DNA from: Rhizobium album
GTDB lineage: Bacteria; Pseudomonadota; Alphaproteobacteria; Rhizobiales; Rhizobiaceae
DNA: 64,000 nucleotides
Assembly: GCF_003122325.1 (NCBI RefSeq)
Contig: NZ_QFBC01000004.1
Span: 402,052 to 466,051, forward strand
Reading direction: 5' to 3'
The position numbers and the translations under genes are program-made. Position 1 is the first letter of the stretch. The number at the start of each line of letters is the position of its first letter. This document shows positions 36,818-46,507 of this stretch, piece after piece. A model generated the notes under the pieces. The model worked only from the letters and a program-made list of their open reading frames with translations, did no database searches and was not told the DNA's origin.

Positions 36818-38002
36818 TCAGTTGAACGCGGCGATGCCGGTGATGGCGCGGCCGAGGATCAGCGCATGGATGTCGTGCGTGCCTTCATAGGTGTTGACGA
36901 CTTCGAGGTTGACCAGGTGGCGGGCAATGCCGAATTCGTCGGAAATGCCGTTGCCGCCCAGCATGTCGCGGGCCGCGCGGGCGATGTCCAGAGCCTTGCC
37001 GCAGGAATTGCGCTTGAGGATCGAGGTCAGCTCCACCGGCGGATGACCGTCTTCCTTCATGCGGCCGAGGCGCAGGCAGCCCTGCAGGCCGAGCGAGATT
37101 TCCGTCACCATGTCGGCGAGCTTCTTCTGGATCAGCTGGTTGGCGGCGAGCGGCCGGCCGAACTGCTGGCGGTCGAGCACATATTGCCGCGCCGTGGCGT
37201 AGCAGGCTTCCGCCGCCCCCAGCGCGCCCCAGGCGATGCCGAAGCGGGCGGAGTTGAGGCAGGTGAACGGACCCTTGAGGCCGGTGACTTCCGGGAACAT
37301 GTTTTCTTCCGGCACGAAGACATTGTCCATCACCACTTCGCCGGTGATGGAGGCCTTGAGGCCGACCTTGCCATGGATGGCGGGGGCGGAAAGACCCTTC
37401 CAGCCCTTTTCCAGCACGAAGCCGCGGATCAGCCCGTCCTCGGTCTTGGCCCAGACGACGAAGACGTCGGCGATCGGCGCATTCGAGATCCAGGTCTTGG
37501 CGCCGGTCAGCGCATAACCGCCATCGACCTTCTTGGCACGGGTGACCATCGAGCCGGGGTCGGAGCCGTGGTTGGGCTCGGTAAGGCCGAAGCAGCCGAT
37601 CCATTCGCCGGTGGCGAGTTTCGGCAGGTATTTCTGCTTCTGTGCCTCGGAACCGAAGGTTTCGATCGGCACCATGACCAGCGACGACTGCACGCTCATC
37701 ATCGAGCGGTAGCCGCTATCGACGCGCTCGACCTCGCGGGCGATCAGGCCGTAGGAAACGTAGCCGAGGCCGGCGCCGCCATATTCCGGCGAGATCGTCG
37801 GACCGAGCAGGCCGAGTTCGCCCATCTCGCGGAAGATTGCCGGATCGGTCTGTTCCAGGCGAAAGGCATCCGGCATGCGCGGCAGGAGCTTTTCCTGCGC
37901 ATAGTCATGGGCGGTCTTCAGCACCAAACGTTCGTCGTCGTTGAGCTGGTCCTCCAGCTTGAAGGGATCGGCCCAATCGAAGGTTTCGCGGTGTTTGCTC
38001 AT
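36818..38002 (-). CDS. gcdH: Glutaryl-CoA dehydrogenase type acyl-CoA dehydrogenase
   Basis: A 394-residue flavoprotein that oxidatively decarboxylates glutaryl-CoA to crotonyl-Co[18 protein letters not shown] carries the Arg that binds the distal carboxylate in known glutaryl-CoA dehydrogenases; [17 protein letters not shown] contacts FAD; the catalytic Glu is Glu373 in [17 protein letters not shown]. Position inside the aromatic-CoA run suggests that the ring carbon skeleton leaves as glutaryl-CoA. It starts 16 bases after the preceding acyl-CoA dehydrogenase gene. Confidence 0.92.
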   Translation of the reverse strand: MSKHRETFDWADPFKLEDQLNDDERLVLKTAHDYAQEKLLPRMPDAFRLEQTDPAIFREMGELGLLGPTISPEYGGAGLGYVSYGLIAREVERVDSGYRSMMSVQSSLVMVPIETFGSEAQKQKYLPKLATGEWIGCFGLTEPNHGSDPGSMVTRAKKVDGGYALTGAKTWISNAPIADVFVVWAKTEDGLIRGFVLEKGWKGLSAPAIHGKVGLKASITGEVVMDNVFVPEENMFPEVTGLKGPFTCLNSARFGIAWGALGAAEACYATARQYVLDRQQFGRPLAANQLIQKKLADMVTEISLGLQGCLRLGRMKEDGHPPVELTSILKRNSCGKALDIARAARDMLGGNGISDEFGIARHLVNLEVVNTYEGTHDIHALILGRAITGIAAFN

Positions 38003-38018
38003 GGTTGTTCCTTTCGTC

Positions 38019-39194
38019 TCAGGCCTTCAGAAGCTCGCGGGCGACGATGAGTTTCTGAACCTCGGTGGCGCCCTCGTAGATGCGGAGCGCGCGGATTTCG
38101 CGGTAGAGTTTTTCGACGATCTCGCCGCTCCTGACGCCGCGGCCGCCGAACATCTGCACGGCACGGTCGATGACCGTTTGCGCCGTTTCCGTCGCCGTCA
38201 TCTTCGCCATCGCCGCTTCCTTGGTGGTCGGCAGTTTCTGTACGTCGCGGCGCCAGGCGGCGCGGTAGGTCAAAAGCGCCGCGCCATCGATGCCGGTCGC
38301 CATGTCGCCGAGTGCCGCCTGCGTCAGCTGCAGGTCGGAAAGCGTGGCGCCGAACATCGGCCGCGCCTTGGCATGGGCCAGCGCTTCATCGATGGCACGC
38401 CGGGCAAAACCGAGCGAGGCGGCGGCGACGGAGGCGCGAAAAATGTCGAGCGTGCGCATGGCGATCTTGAAACCTTCGCCGGCTGAGCCGAGGCGGCGCG
38501 AGGCCGGGATGCGGCAATTCTCGAAGCGGATCGTCGCCAGCGGATGCGGGGCGATGACATCGATGCGCTCGGCGATGGAAAAACCAGGATCGCCGGCAAA
38601 AACCACGAAGGCGGAGATGCCGCGCGTGCCCGGCGCCTCGCCGGTGCGGGCAAACACGGTGTAGACATCGGCGATGCCGCCGTTGGAAATCCAGGTCTTC
38701 TCGCCGTCGAGCACGTAAGAATCGCCCTCGGCGCGGGCGGCGCAGGCCATGGCGGCGACATCAGAACCGGCTTCCTTTTCCGACAGGGCGAAAGCCGAAA
38801 GCCATTCGCCCGACGTGACTTTCGGCAGCACGGCGCGCTTCAAATCGTCTGACCCGGCAAGTCCGATGGCCCCGGTGCCGAGACCCTGCATGGCGAAGGC
38901 GAAATCGGCAAGCCCGTCGTGCCAGGCAAGCGTTTCGCGCGCCAGGCAGACAGCCCGCGAATCGATGACGTCGGCGCCGGCATTGCCGGTCGCCGCGGCG
39001 AGCAGGCCGGCTTCGCCGAGCAGTTTTACCAGCGTGCGGCAGGCGCCGTCGGTATCGCCGTGATCGACGGCGGCCAGCGCGCCGGAGGCGGCAAAGGCAT
39101 CGAGCTTTTCGACGAAGGCGCGGTGATGCGGTTCGAAGAACGGCCATTCGAGATGCTCACGGCTCGGGCCGGACAGGGAGGAGGAAGCGGCCAT
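38019..39194 (-). CDS. Acyl-CoA dehydrogenase
   Basis: A 391-residue FAD enzyme. [34 protein letters not shown] and the C-terminal [20 protein letters not shown] followed by the catalytic Glu in RIYEGATEV (near residue 374) are in family order. The start [12 protein letters not shown] lies 4 bases after the stop of the crotonase gene. Likely dehydrogenates the ring-opened or alicyclic acyl-CoA before FadJ-like hydration. Confidence 0.9.
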   Translation of the reverse strand: MAASSSLSGPSREHLEWPFFEPHHRAFVEKLDAFAASGALAAVDHGDTDGACRTLVKLLGEAGLLAAATGNAGADVIDSRAVCLARETLAWHDGLADFAFAMQGLGTGAIGLAGSDDLKRAVLPKVTSGEWLSAFALSEKEAGSDVAAMACAARAEGDSYVLDGEKTWISNGGIADVYTVFARTGEAPGTRGISAFVVFAGDPGFSIAERIDVIAPHPLATIRFENCRIPASRRLGSAGEGFKIAMRTLDIFRASVAAASLGFARRAIDEALAHAKARPMFGATLSDLQLTQAALGDMATGIDGAALLTYRAAWRRDVQKLPTTKEAAMAKMTATETAQTVIDRAVQMFGGRGVRSGEIVEKLYREIRALRIYEGATEVQKLIVARELLKA

Positions 39195-39198
39195 GATC

Positions 39199-40041
39199 TC
39201 AATTGCCCTCGAAAGCCGGCTTGCGCTTTTCGGCAAAGGCCTCGAAGGCGCGGCGGAAATCCTGGGTCGCCATGCAGATCGCCTGGGCCTGGGCTTCCGA
39301 CTCGACCATCTCGTCGACGCCCATCGCCCATTCCTGGTTGAACATGGTCTTGGTAATGCCATGGGCGAACCACGGCCCGTCGGCCAGTGAATGCGCCAGC
39401 TTCAGCGCTTCCGCATCGAGCGCATCGGCCGCATGCAGCGCATTGTAGAAACCCCAGGCGTGGCCTTCGGCAGCGCTCATCGAGCGGCCGGTGAACAGGA
39501 GTTCGGCGGCACGACCCTGGCCGATGATGCGCGGCAGGAAACCGCAGGCACCCATGTCGGCGCCGGCCAGGCCGACGCGGGTGAAGAGGAAGGCGGTCTT
39601 GGCTTCGGGCGTCGCGACGCGCAGGTCGGAGGCCATGGCGAGGATGGCGCCGGCACCGGCGCAGATGCCGTCGACGGCGGCAATGATCGGCTGCGGGCAC
39701 TTGCGCATCGCCTTGACGACATCACCGGTCATGCGGGTGAACGCGAGCAGGTCGGGCATCGCCATGCGGGTCAGCGGCTCGATGATCTCGAAAACGTCAC
39801 CGCCGGAGGAGAAATTGTTGCCGGCACCCTTCAGAACGATGGCGCGGACGTCGGAAGAATAGGCGAGATCGCGGAACAGGTCGCGCAACTCGGCATAGCT
39901 GCCGAAGGTCAGCGGATTCTTGCGCTCCGGCCGGTTGAGGGTGAGCGTGGCGACGCGGCCGTCCTCGCTGACATCCCAGAGGAAATGTTTCGCCTGGTAA
40001 TCGCGGAAGCTGCGCTTCATGTCTTTCATTACGTCGCTCAT
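39199..40041 (-). CDS. Crotonase-fold enzyme (enoyl-CoA hydratase family)
   Basis: A 280-residue protein with the CoA-binding crotonase fold: [15 protein letters not shown] forms the first oxyanion-hole segment and [19 protein letters not shown] the second. Where true hydratases carry two Glu, the text reads [19 protein letters not shown], without the usual acids, so hydration is doubtful; a ring-cleaving hydrolase or lyase of a cyclic keto-acyl-CoA is an alternative. Follows the repeat-filled gap after the cupin gene. Confidence 0.82.
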   Translation of the reverse strand: MSDVMKDMKRSFRDYQAKHFLWDVSEDGRVATLTLNRPERKNPLTFGSYAELRDLFRDLAYSSDVRAIVLKGAGNNFSSGGDVFEIIEPLTRMAMPDLLAFTRMTGDVVKAMRKCPQPIIAAVDGICAGAGAILAMASDLRVATPEAKTAFLFTRVGLAGADMGACGFLPRIIGQGRAAELLFTGRSMSAAEGHAWGFYNALHAADALDAEALKLAHSLADGPWFAHGITKTMFNQEWAMGVDEMVESEAQAQAICMATQDFRRAFEAFAEKRKPAFEGN

Positions 40042-40076
40042 GTCTTTCTCCTCTGTGTGCAGGGCGCTGTGGCAAT

Positions 40077-40206
40077 CCCCTCATCCGCCTACCGGCACCT
40101 TCTCCCCGAGGGGTGAAGGGGTTTGCCGCGCCGTTTTCCGCACAATCGACGTCAGGCAGGGCAAGTCCCCTCTCCCCACCGGGGAGAGGGTTAAGGTCAG
40201 GGGATT
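40077..40206. repeat. REP-like palindromic repeat B, composite copy
   Basis: Two units: CACCTTCTCCCCGAGGGGTG with CCCCTCATCCGCC to its left, and CCCTCTCCCCACCGGGGAGA to its right. They fill the gap between the cupin stop and the crotonase start inside the long minus-strand run, where the transcript could fold into stable stems. Confidence 0.7.
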
Positions 40207-40211
40207 CCCCC

Positions 40212-40658
40212 TTAGTCGTTCGCTTCCGGCGGCAGGAAATTCACCTCTCGCTCGGCGGACAACCGCACGATTTCCGCAACGTCGGTCTTCTGATCCAGCG
40301 CCTTGAACAGGTCTTCCAGCTGACGGGCCGGCGAGACCCAGAACAGCGCCCGGCACGGCTTGTCGGACTTGTTGAAATAGCCGTGCGGAATACCGCGCGG
40401 CATGCGCACGAGATCGCCGGCCCTGGCGGTCGTCCACTCACCGTCAAGCTTCAGTTCCAGCTGGCCTTCCTGCACCAGGATGAACTCGTCCTGCGTCGGA
40501 TGAATATGCACCGGCACGAACTGACCGGGCTCGCTGTTGGTTTCGAAGGCGAAGGTGTCGTCCGAGACCGCCTTCGGGAAATACACCTGGCCGAGGATGT
40601 TCCACTGCACATCCTTGTAGCCCGTGCCGTCTTTGGTAATGCCCTTTTCCAGTTCCAT
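40212..40658 (-). CDS. Small cupin protein
   Basis: A 148-residue single-domain cupin. First motif PVHIHPTQDEFILVQEG supplies two His and a Glu, second motif MPRGIPHGYFNKSDKP a His: a complete metal site. The start MELEKGITKDG is preferred because GGGAG lies 6 bases upstream. Located between the SDR and crotonase genes of the aromatic-CoA run. Role could be a metal-dependent isomerase, dioxygenase or sensor; the sequence does not decide. Confidence 0.82.
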   Translation of the reverse strand: MELEKGITKDGTGYKDVQWNILGQVYFPKAVSDDTFAFETNSEPGQFVPVHIHPTQDEFILVQEGQLELKLDGEWTTARAGDLVRMPRGIPHGYFNKSDKPCRALFWVSPARQLEDLFKALDQKTDVAEIVRLSAEREVNFLPPEAND

Positions 40659-40710
40659 GCTTTGCTCCCAGCTTTGGTTCCCTTGGTTCATGCCCGGGCC
40701 ATGTCTGCGC

Positions 40711-40757
40711 ATGCGATCCCGGACACAAAACCGTTTCATATTTCTGCGGGAATTGCT
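40711..40757. repeat. Dispersed repeat A, degenerate copy
   Basis: On the minus strand GAGCAATTCC, then AAACGGTTTTGTGTCCGG, matching the ends of copies 1 and 46623-46707 with several changes. It begins directly at the SDR stop codon. Confidence 0.6.
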
Positions 40758-41549
40758 CTAGCCCGCCATCACTTCTCCACCGGCGACGACGATCGCCTGA
40801 CCGGTAATCGACGACGAACCGGGCGAAGCGAGCCACAGAACCGTATCGGCGACCTCTTCCGGCTTCACCAGCCTTCCCTGGGGATTGGATTTGACGAATT
40901 CGGACAGCGCCTCCTCCTCCGAACGGCCGGTCTTGGCGGCGATGGCGGCGACGGAACGCTGGATGATCGGCGTATCGGTGAAGCCCGGGCAGACGGCATT
41001 GACCGTGACGCCCTTGCGGGCCAGCTCCAGCGCCAGGGCGCGGGTGAGGCCGACGACCCCATGCTTGGCGGCGCAATAGGCGGAGACGTAACCGTAACCG
41101 ACGAGCCCCGCCGTCGAAGCGACGTTGATGATCCGCGCGCCGTCGCCGACGGATTTCAGGTCGGGCAGCACTGCCTGCGTCACCTGGAAGACGCCGGTGA
41201 GATCGACGCCGATCACATGGCTCCACATGTCGAGGCTGGTCTTTTCGAACGGCGCGCTCGGCGCTTCGCCGGCATTGTTGACGAGGATGCCGACAGGGCC
41301 AAAAGCCTGCCGCGCCGCCTCCAGCCCCCTGGCGATGGCCGCGGCGTCAGTCACGTCGAACCCATCGGCAACGAAGACGTCGCTGCCGGCAAGCTCGGCC
41401 GCCAGCGCATCCAGCGGCTCGCGGCGCCGACCGGCGAGCGTGACGCGTGCGCCGTTTTGCACAAGCGTGCGCGCAATCGCCGCACCGATGCCGCTGCCGG
41501 CACCGGTGACCAGCGCATGCCTCCTGCCAAGCTTGCCCGTTCCGCCCAT
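40758..41549 (-). CDS. Short-chain dehydrogenase/reductase
   Basis: A 263-residue classical SDR: TGAGSGIGAAIARTL cofactor loop, NNAG, the Ser of INVASTAG and YCAAK. An Arg after the second beta strand (AGRRREP) is compatible with NADP(H). Ten bases follow the fusion flavoprotein gene. In the inferred pathway it would reduce or oxidise the ring carbonyl formed by the dearomatising step. Confidence 0.88.
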   Translation of the reverse strand: MGGTGKLGRRHALVTGAGSGIGAAIARTLVQNGARVTLAGRRREPLDALAAELAGSDVFVADGFDVTDAAAIARGLEAARQAFGPVGILVNNAGEAPSAPFEKTSLDMWSHVIGVDLTGVFQVTQAVLPDLKSVGDGARIINVASTAGLVGYGYVSAYCAAKHGVVGLTRALALELARKGVTVNAVCPGFTDTPIIQRSVAAIAAKTGRSEEEALSEFVKSNPQGRLVKPEEVADTVLWLASPGSSSITGQAIVVAGGEVMAG

Positions 41550-41558
41550 CGTTTTCGC

Positions 41559-43880
41559 CTACTTCACGACGGCCGGCGCATTGGCGCGGGCGAGGTTGGT
41601 TTCGTACTGGTACTTGCTCGACTGGTACTGTTTCGGCCAGGCGACCGTCGTCAAGCCGATCTTGGCCGCCTCGTGCAGCGCCCAGGCCGGATCGGCAAGA
41701 TGCGGGCGGGCGACGGCGCAGAGATCGGCGCGGCCGGCGGCAATGATCGAATTGGCGTGGTCGGCCTCGGAAATTGCACCCACGGCAATCGTCGGAATGC
41801 CGACCTCGTTGCGGATCTTGTCGGAGAACGGCGTCTGGAACAGGCGGCCGTAGACCGGTTTTTCTTCCTTCGATACCTGCCCCGAGGAGCAGTCGATCAG
41901 GTCGGCGCCGGCATCCTTGAACATCTGCGCGAAGATCGCCGCATCCTCCGGCGTGTTGCCGGCACCATCCACCCAATCGTGGCAGGAGAGGCGCACGGAA
42001 ATCGGCTTGTCGTCCGGCCAGACGGCGCGGACGGCCTTGAAAACTTCGAGCGGGAAACGCGCCCGGTTCTCGTGGCTGCCGCCATAGTCGTCGTCGCGGT
42101 GGTTGGTGAGCGGCGACAGGAAGCTCGACAGCAGGTAGCCGTGGGCGCAGTGCAGTTCCAGCCAGTCGGCGCCGGTGGTCGCCGCCAGTTCAGCGGACCG
42201 GACGTGATCGGCAAGCACCCGGTCCATATCGGCCCGATCCATCGCCTTCGGCACCTGGCTATGCTTGAGGTAAGGCATGGCCGACGCCGAATAGAGCGGC
42301 CAGGCGCCTTCCTCCAGCGGCTGGTCGATGCCTTCCCAGGCCAGCTTGGTGGCACCCTTGCGGCCGGCATGGCCGATCTGGATGCCGACCTTGGCGGCGC
42401 TGTTGCCGTGGACGAAATCGACAACGCGCCGCCATTGTGCGGCCTGCTCCTCGTTCCAGAGGCCCAGGCAACCGGGAGTGATACGGGCATCCGGCGAAAC
42501 GCAGGTCATTTCGGCAAAGACCAGGCCGGCGCCGCCCATGGCGCGGCTGCCCAGATGCACCATATGGAAATCGGCGATCAGCCCGTCCTTCGCCGAATAC
42601 ATCGCCATCGGCGAGACGACGATGCGGTTCGGCAGGGTGACGCCGCGCAGCTTATAGGGGGTGAACATCGGCGGCAAGCAGCGGTCGTTGCCGACGCTCA
42701 AGCCCGACTTCTTCGCAAACCAGCGCTCATAACCTTCCAGCCAGGTCTTGTCGCGCAGGCGCAGGTTTTCGTGGCTGATGCGCTGCGAGCGCGTCAGCAT
42801 CGAATACATGAATTGTTCCGGCTCCAGCGTATCGGCATAACGACGGCCGACCACCTCGAACCATTCCATGGCGTTGCGGGCGGCATTCTGGATGCGGGCG
42901 ACGTCGACGCGGCGGATTTCCTCGTAGGTTTCGAGGACGGCCGGGATCTTTTCCTTCTCATGCCCGTGCAGCTGGAACTGTCGGGTCAGCTCGATGGCAT
43001 CGTCGATGGCGAGCTTGGTGCCGGAGCCGATGGCGAAATGCGCCGTGTGGGCGGCGTCGCCCATCAGCACGACATGCGAGTTGCCGTTGAAATGGCTCCA
43101 CTTGCCGCAGATCAGCCGGTTGAAGTTCAGCCAGGCCGAACCGCGCAGGTGACGGGCATTGGTCATCAGCGAGGCGCCGTCGAGCACTTCGGAGAACAGG
43201 TTTTCGCAGAAATCGATCGAGGCCTGCTGGTCCATCTCGCCGAGGCCGTGCGCCTCATAGGCCTCTTCGGTGGTCTCGACGATGAAGGTCGAGGTCTTGT
43301 CGTCGAACTTGTAGATATGCGCCTGGAACCAGCCGTGATCCGTCTTGCGGAAATCGAAGGTGAAGGCGTCGTAGAGCTTGTTGGTGCCGAGCCAGATGTA
43401 GCGGTTCGGCCGCGTCACGAGATCCGGCTGGAAGACATCCGGATACCGGTTGCGGATCTTCGAATTGAAGCCGTCGGAGGCGATGACCAGATCGGCATCG
43501 GCATAATCCGTATCGGAATCGACGTCCGTTTCGAACACCAGTTCGACGCCCAGCTCCTCGCAGCGCTGCTGGAGGATGTTCAGGAGCTTCTTGCGGCCGA
43601 TGCCGACGAAACCGTGGCCGGAGGTGCGCTGGCGCGTGCCCTTGAACAACACCTCGATATCGTCCCAATGGTTGAAGGCGTCCTGGATGATCGCGGCACT
43701 TTCCGCGTCCCAGACCTTCATCGACTCCATCGTCGCATCGGAAAACACCACGCCCCAGCCGAAAGTGTCGTAGGGCTTGTTGCGCTCGATCACCCGGATG
43801 TCGTGGGCGGGGTGAAGCTTCTTCATCAGCAGTGCGAAATAGAGCCCTGCCGGACCGCCACCGATACAGACGATACGCAT
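41559..43880 (-). CDS. Monooxygenase/Old-Yellow-Enzyme fusion, 2-aminobenzoyl-CoA monooxygenase/reductase type
   Basis: A 773-residue two-flavoprotein fusion. Residues 1-~390 resemble salicylate-type FAD monooxygenases ([37 protein letters not shown]); ~400-773 resemble Old Yellow Enzyme/2,4-dienoyl-CoA reductase ([52 protein letters not shown]). Azoarcus evansii 2-aminobenzoyl-CoA monooxygenase/reductase has this layout and similar size, hydroxylating and reducing the ring with O2 and NADH; databases also use salicylyl-CoA 5-hydroxylase for the family. First gene of the run, behind a TTGACG/TATATT promoter with a palindromic operator. Confidence 0.9.
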   Translation of the reverse strand: MRIVCIGGGPAGLYFALLMKKLHPAHDIRVIERNKPYDTFGWGVVFSDATMESMKVWDAESAAIIQDAFNHWDDIEVLFKGTRQRTSGHGFVGIGRKKLLNILQQRCEELGVELVFETDVDSDTDYADADLVIASDGFNSKIRNRYPDVFQPDLVTRPNRYIWLGTNKLYDAFTFDFRKTDHGWFQAHIYKFDDKTSTFIVETTEEAYEAHGLGEMDQQASIDFCENLFSEVLDGASLMTNARHLRGSAWLNFNRLICGKWSHFNGNSHVVLMGDAAHTAHFAIGSGTKLAIDDAIELTRQFQLHGHEKEKIPAVLETYEEIRRVDVARIQNAARNAMEWFEVVGRRYADTLEPEQFMYSMLTRSQRISHENLRLRDKTWLEGYERWFAKKSGLSVGNDRCLPPMFTPYKLRGVTLPNRIVVSPMAMYSAKDGLIADFHMVHLGSRAMGGAGLVFAEMTCVSPDARITPGCLGLWNEEQAAQWRRVVDFVHGNSAAKVGIQIGHAGRKGATKLAWEGIDQPLEEGAWPLYSASAMPYLKHSQVPKAMDRADMDRVLADHVRSAELAATTGADWLELHCAHGYLLSSFLSPLTNHRDDDYGGSHENRARFPLEVFKAVRAVWPDDKPISVRLSCHDWVDGAGNTPEDAAIFAQMFKDAGADLIDCSSGQVSKEEKPVYGRLFQTPFSDKIRNEVGIPTIAVGAISEADHANSIIAAGRADLCAVARPHLADPAWALHEAAKIGLTTVAWPKQYQSSKYQYETNLARANAPAVVK

Positions 43881-43942
43881 CGCTTTTTCCTTCCCGGTCG
43901 ATTGGGCCGATCCTGCGGCGGACGCTCCGCCTCGGCGCCAGT

Positions 43943-43984
43943 TATTTTAAGTTTAAAATATAGACGGACGAAACAGGCCGTCAA
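43943..43984 (-). promoter_or_regulatory. Promoter and operator of the aromatic-CoA operon
   Basis: Minus-strand TTGACG (43979-43984), 16 bp, TATATT (43957-43962). The perfect palindrome TATTTTAA, GT, TTAAAATA (43943-43960) overlaps the -10 box, as expected for a repressor site. The same palindrome recurs in front of the luciferase-like and ABC genes. Confidence 0.75.
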
Positions 43985-44027
43985 GGGCAAAAAGCCCGAA
44001 AAGCAACGATCCTGATGACAGGACGAA

Positions 44028-44049
44028 GATTCATTGCGCGCGATGAATC
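44028..44049. promoter_or_regulatory. Inverted repeat upstream of the aromatic-CoA promoter
   Basis: GATTCAT (44028-44034) and ATGAATC (44043-44049) flank TGCGCGCG. It lies about 45 bp upstream of the -35 box, a position suited to an activator or second regulator; as an RNA stem it lacks a U tract for termination. Confidence 0.4.
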
Positions 44050-44113
44050 GTTGGCATGGCAATTCGCCACGCCGATCCATAGCGCGCTATTTTTAAAGCA
44101 GGTGCGGATGTGA

Positions 44114-45217
44114 TTATGCGACCGCCCGGCGAATGCCCTCGCTTTCGAGGATCGGCAGGACGTGATCCCGGAAATACGGGAATTCCTCTGCATAATCAAC
44201 AAAAGAAAGCGTCGTGCCGTTAAAACCTGCCTTGTGCAGCGCCAGGATGCCTTCGGCCACCTGCTCCGGCGTGCCGACCAGCGGATAGCCGCCATGACCC
44301 GCCGCCATCCGATCGCGGATCAGCGCCAGGAGGTCATGCGGGAAGGATTGCGCATGGGCGAACTGCAGCCGCACCAGATTGTCGACCGCATCCCAATCGG
44401 CATTGTCCCTGCCGAAATGCTGCAGATAGTCCTGGGCTTCCTTTTCCGTCGGGCGGCAGACGACATGGGCGAAGGTGAGCACGCCGACGGAGCGGCCGGC
44501 ATCCGCGCCCTGCTGCTTCAATGCCGCCACCTCTTCGCCCGAGCGCGAAAGGTCGATGGCGGGGGTGAAGAGAAAATCGGCATTCTGGGCGGCAAAGGCC
44601 CGTCCCTGGCCGGAGCCGGCGGCGTTGAGGATCGGTACCCGGGTGGTCGGCCTCGGGTCGCCGAGAATGTTCTTCAGCTGGAAATGTCTGCCCTCCCAGT
44701 CGAAGGCTTCGGTGCGGCTCCACAGCGCCTTGACGACATCGAACCATTCCTGGGCGTAACCGTAGCGCTCCTCGTGGCCGGCCGGCAGGTTGAGGCCGAG
44801 CGCTTCGTATTCCGGCTGGTTCCAGCCGGCGACGATGTTGAGGCCGATGCGGCCGCCGCTGATCTGGTCGATGGTCGCCAGCTGCTTGGCGACGACGGCG
44901 GGATGGTTGGCTGCGGTGTGGATGGTGGCGAAGACATTGATGTTGCGCGTCTTGGCCAGCAGGCCGGTGGCCCAGGTGATGGTCTCGAGCACGTTGCCAT
45001 GGAAATTCGTCTCGCCGCCGTAACCGATCCAGCGGGCGATCGGCAGCATGAAATCGATGCCGGCATCGTCGAGCAGATGGGCGAGGCGGAGATTGTTGTC
45101 CCAGGAATTCACCCAGCGCTCCGGCACCTTGGTGACCGACATGCCGCCGGAACAATTGGACGCGAACGTGCCGAGCAGAAACTGATTGCGATCGAACATG
45201 CTGTTCTGATGGGTCAT
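44114..45217 (-). CDS. LLM-class flavin-dependent monooxygenase, RutA-like
   Basis: A 367-residue bacterial-luciferase-fold enzyme. IGYGGETNFHGNVLETITWATGL, QLATIDQISGGRIGLNIVAGWNQPEY and AAGSGQGRAFAAQNADF match the RutA/alkanal monooxygenase group that uses FMNH2 and O2. RutA cleaves an amide bond oxidatively, so an N-heterocyclic or amide substrate is plausible here. Has its own promoter and operator (45231-45279), divergent from the MarR gene. No dedicated flavin reductase gene is seen. Confidence 0.85.
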   Translation of the reverse strand: MTHQNSMFDRNQFLLGTFASNCSGGMSVTKVPERWVNSWDNNLRLAHLLDDAGIDFMLPIARWIGYGGETNFHGNVLETITWATGLLAKTRNINVFATIHTAANHPAVVAKQLATIDQISGGRIGLNIVAGWNQPEYEALGLNLPAGHEERYGYAQEWFDVVKALWSRTEAFDWEGRHFQLKNILGDPRPTTRVPILNAAGSGQGRAFAAQNADFLFTPAIDLSRSGEEVAALKQQGADAGRSVGVLTFAHVVCRPTEKEAQDYLQHFGRDNADWDAVDNLVRLQFAHAQSFPHDLLALIRDRMAAGHGGYPLVGTPEQVAEGILALHKAGFNGTTLSFVDYAEEFPYFRDHVLPILESEGIRRAVA

Positions 45218-45230
45218 GGCTGTTCCTCTT

Positions 45231-45279
45231 TGTTTTAAATTTCAAATAAAAAATCTATCGTAAATTCTATTCTTGTCAA
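45231..45279 (-). promoter_or_regulatory. Promoter and operator of the LLM monooxygenase gene
   Basis: Minus-strand TTGACA (45274-45279), 16 bp, TAGATT (45252-45257). Just downstream, across the expected start site, TGTTTTAA, AT, TTCAAATA (45231-45248) matches the operator of the aromatic-CoA operon at 14 of 16 arm positions. Confidence 0.7.
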
Positions 45280-45354
45280 TCGCGACTGGGCGTGGACGCG
45301 GGCCGCATGTGGCAGTATTTCTAAAGCTTGCATTCAGGAAGGCAGGCACGACGC

Positions 45355-45897
45355 ATGAAAACGCCCGAAAAGACCCCCGACGCCCTCGACAGGCGCTGGC
45401 ACCTGGCGCGCACCCCCGTTGAGGTGGATGTCGCCGAGATCGAATATGCGCTGATGCGCGCCTACGAGGCGTTCGGCCGCTGGCAATCGGAATGCCTGGC
45501 GTCGGTGATCGATTTTGCCGCCAGCGGGCCGGAAAACGCCATGCTGCACATCATCCGCATGAACGACCGGCCGAAGACCATCAAGGATCTTGCCCGGCTT
45601 GCCAACCGCGAGGACATTCCCAACATCCAGTACAGCCTGCGCAAGCTGATTGCCGCCGGCCTCGTGGTGCGCCAGGGCAGCGGCCGCTCCGGCGTCACCT
45701 ATTCCGTGACGCCGAAAGGTCTGGAGGTGACGGAGCGGTATGCCGAAATCCGCACCTCGTTGCTGATCGAGGCCGTCCGTTCGGTGCCGAACTTCCCGCA
45801 AAAGCTGGAGGAGGCGACCCGCACGCTCGAGCTCTTGACCGGCATCTACGAACAGGTGGCGCGCATCGCCGCCACCCATCGCCGGTCCAGCCCCTGA
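45355..45897 (+). CDS. MarR-type winged-helix regulator
   Basis: A 180-residue regulator. The winged helix spans ~70-140: MLHIIRMNDRPKTIKDLARL, recognition helix NIQYSLRKLIAAGLVVRQGSG and wing VTYSVTPKGLEVTERYAEI. A MarR-like regulator is also part of the Azoarcus 2-aminobenzoate cluster. Its central location between three operator-bearing units makes it the best candidate to bind TATTTTAA-N2-TTAAAATA. Start MKTPEKTP at 45355 is chosen; an in-frame ATG nine codons earlier is possible. Confidence 0.85.
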   Translation: MKTPEKTPDALDRRWHLARTPVEVDVAEIEYALMRAYEAFGRWQSECLASVIDFAASGPENAMLHIIRMNDRPKTIKDLARLANREDIPNIQYSLRKLIAAGLVVRQGSGRSGVTYSVTPKGLEVTERYAEIRTSLLIEAVRSVPNFPQKLEEATRTLELLTGIYEQVARIAATHRRSSP

Positions 45898-45904
45898 CGG
45901 GCCG

Positions 45905-46507
45905 TTACTTCGCCGGATTCTTGGGGTCCCAAAGCACCGTCTTGGCATCCTTTTCATAAGCCATGCCCTCGGGATAGCTGATCGCCTCGAACTGCATGCC
46001 CCAGGGCGCCTGGAAATAGAGGATGGTCTGGCCGGCGGCCGGACCCTGCTCGATCGGCAGCGGCCCGAGCCGCGTCGCCACACCCTTGCCGTCTAGGTAA
46101 GCCTTCGCGGCGGCGATGTCATCGACATAGAGCGCGATGTGGAAGGCGCCGATATCGCTGTTCTTCGCCTTGAGGTCGCGCTGGTCCGGCGCCGAATACT
46201 GGAAGAGCTCGATATTCGAGCCGAAACCGCAGCGCACCAGCGTGATCTCGTGGATGACCGCCTTGGCATCGACGCCGACGAGATCGGTCATGAAGGTGCC
46301 CTTATCGTCGGCAAAGGGCCCGAAGGACATCGCCTTTTCGCAACCGAGCACGCCGGTGAAAAAATCCACCGCCTGCTTCATGTCGGGCACGGTGACGCCG
46401 GTGTGATCGTGGCCGCGCAGTCCCGGCAGGCCATCGGCCAGCACCGGGCCGGACAGGACGGCAAGTGCGGCAAGCGTCCGCAGCGATGTCGCAAACATGG
46501 TTTTCAT
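45905..46507 (-). CDS. Exported VOC-fold protein
   Basis: A 200-residue protein with a Sec signal peptide (SLRTLAALAVLSGPVLADG) ahead of a VOC domain: HDHTGVTVPDMKQAVDFFTG, FGSNIELFQYSAPDQRD, IGAFHIALYVDD and YFQAPWGMQFEAISYPEG. GGGGA precedes the ATG at 46507. Most VOC enzymes are cytoplasmic, so a periplasmic one is unusual; it may bind or transform the ABC substrate before uptake. Last gene of the ABC operon; 7 bases from the convergent MarR gene. Confidence 0.82.
   Translation of the reverse strand: MKTMFATSLRTLAALAVLSGPVLADGLPGLRGHDHTGVTVPDMKQAVDFFTGVLGCEKAMSFGPFADDKGTFMTDLVGVDAKAVIHEITLVRCGFGSNIELFQYSAPDQRDLKAKNSDIGAFHIALYVDDIAAAKAYLDGKGVATRLGPLPIEQGPAAGQTILYFQAPWGMQFEAISYPEGMAYEKDAKTVLWDPKNPAK

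Noticed and set aside
40758..43880. Salicylate degradation through gentisyl-CoA as the main role of the operon
   Set aside because: The fusion enzyme family name allows it, but no gentisate dioxygenase or salicylate-CoA ligase is present, whereas the beta-oxidation and Rid genes fit the 2-aminobenzoyl-CoA route.
40113..44015. A 1300-codon open frame on the plus strand opposite the aromatic-CoA operon
   Set aside because: Shadow of four well-identified minus-strand genes; translation lacks any domain and is rich in Arg/Gly/His.
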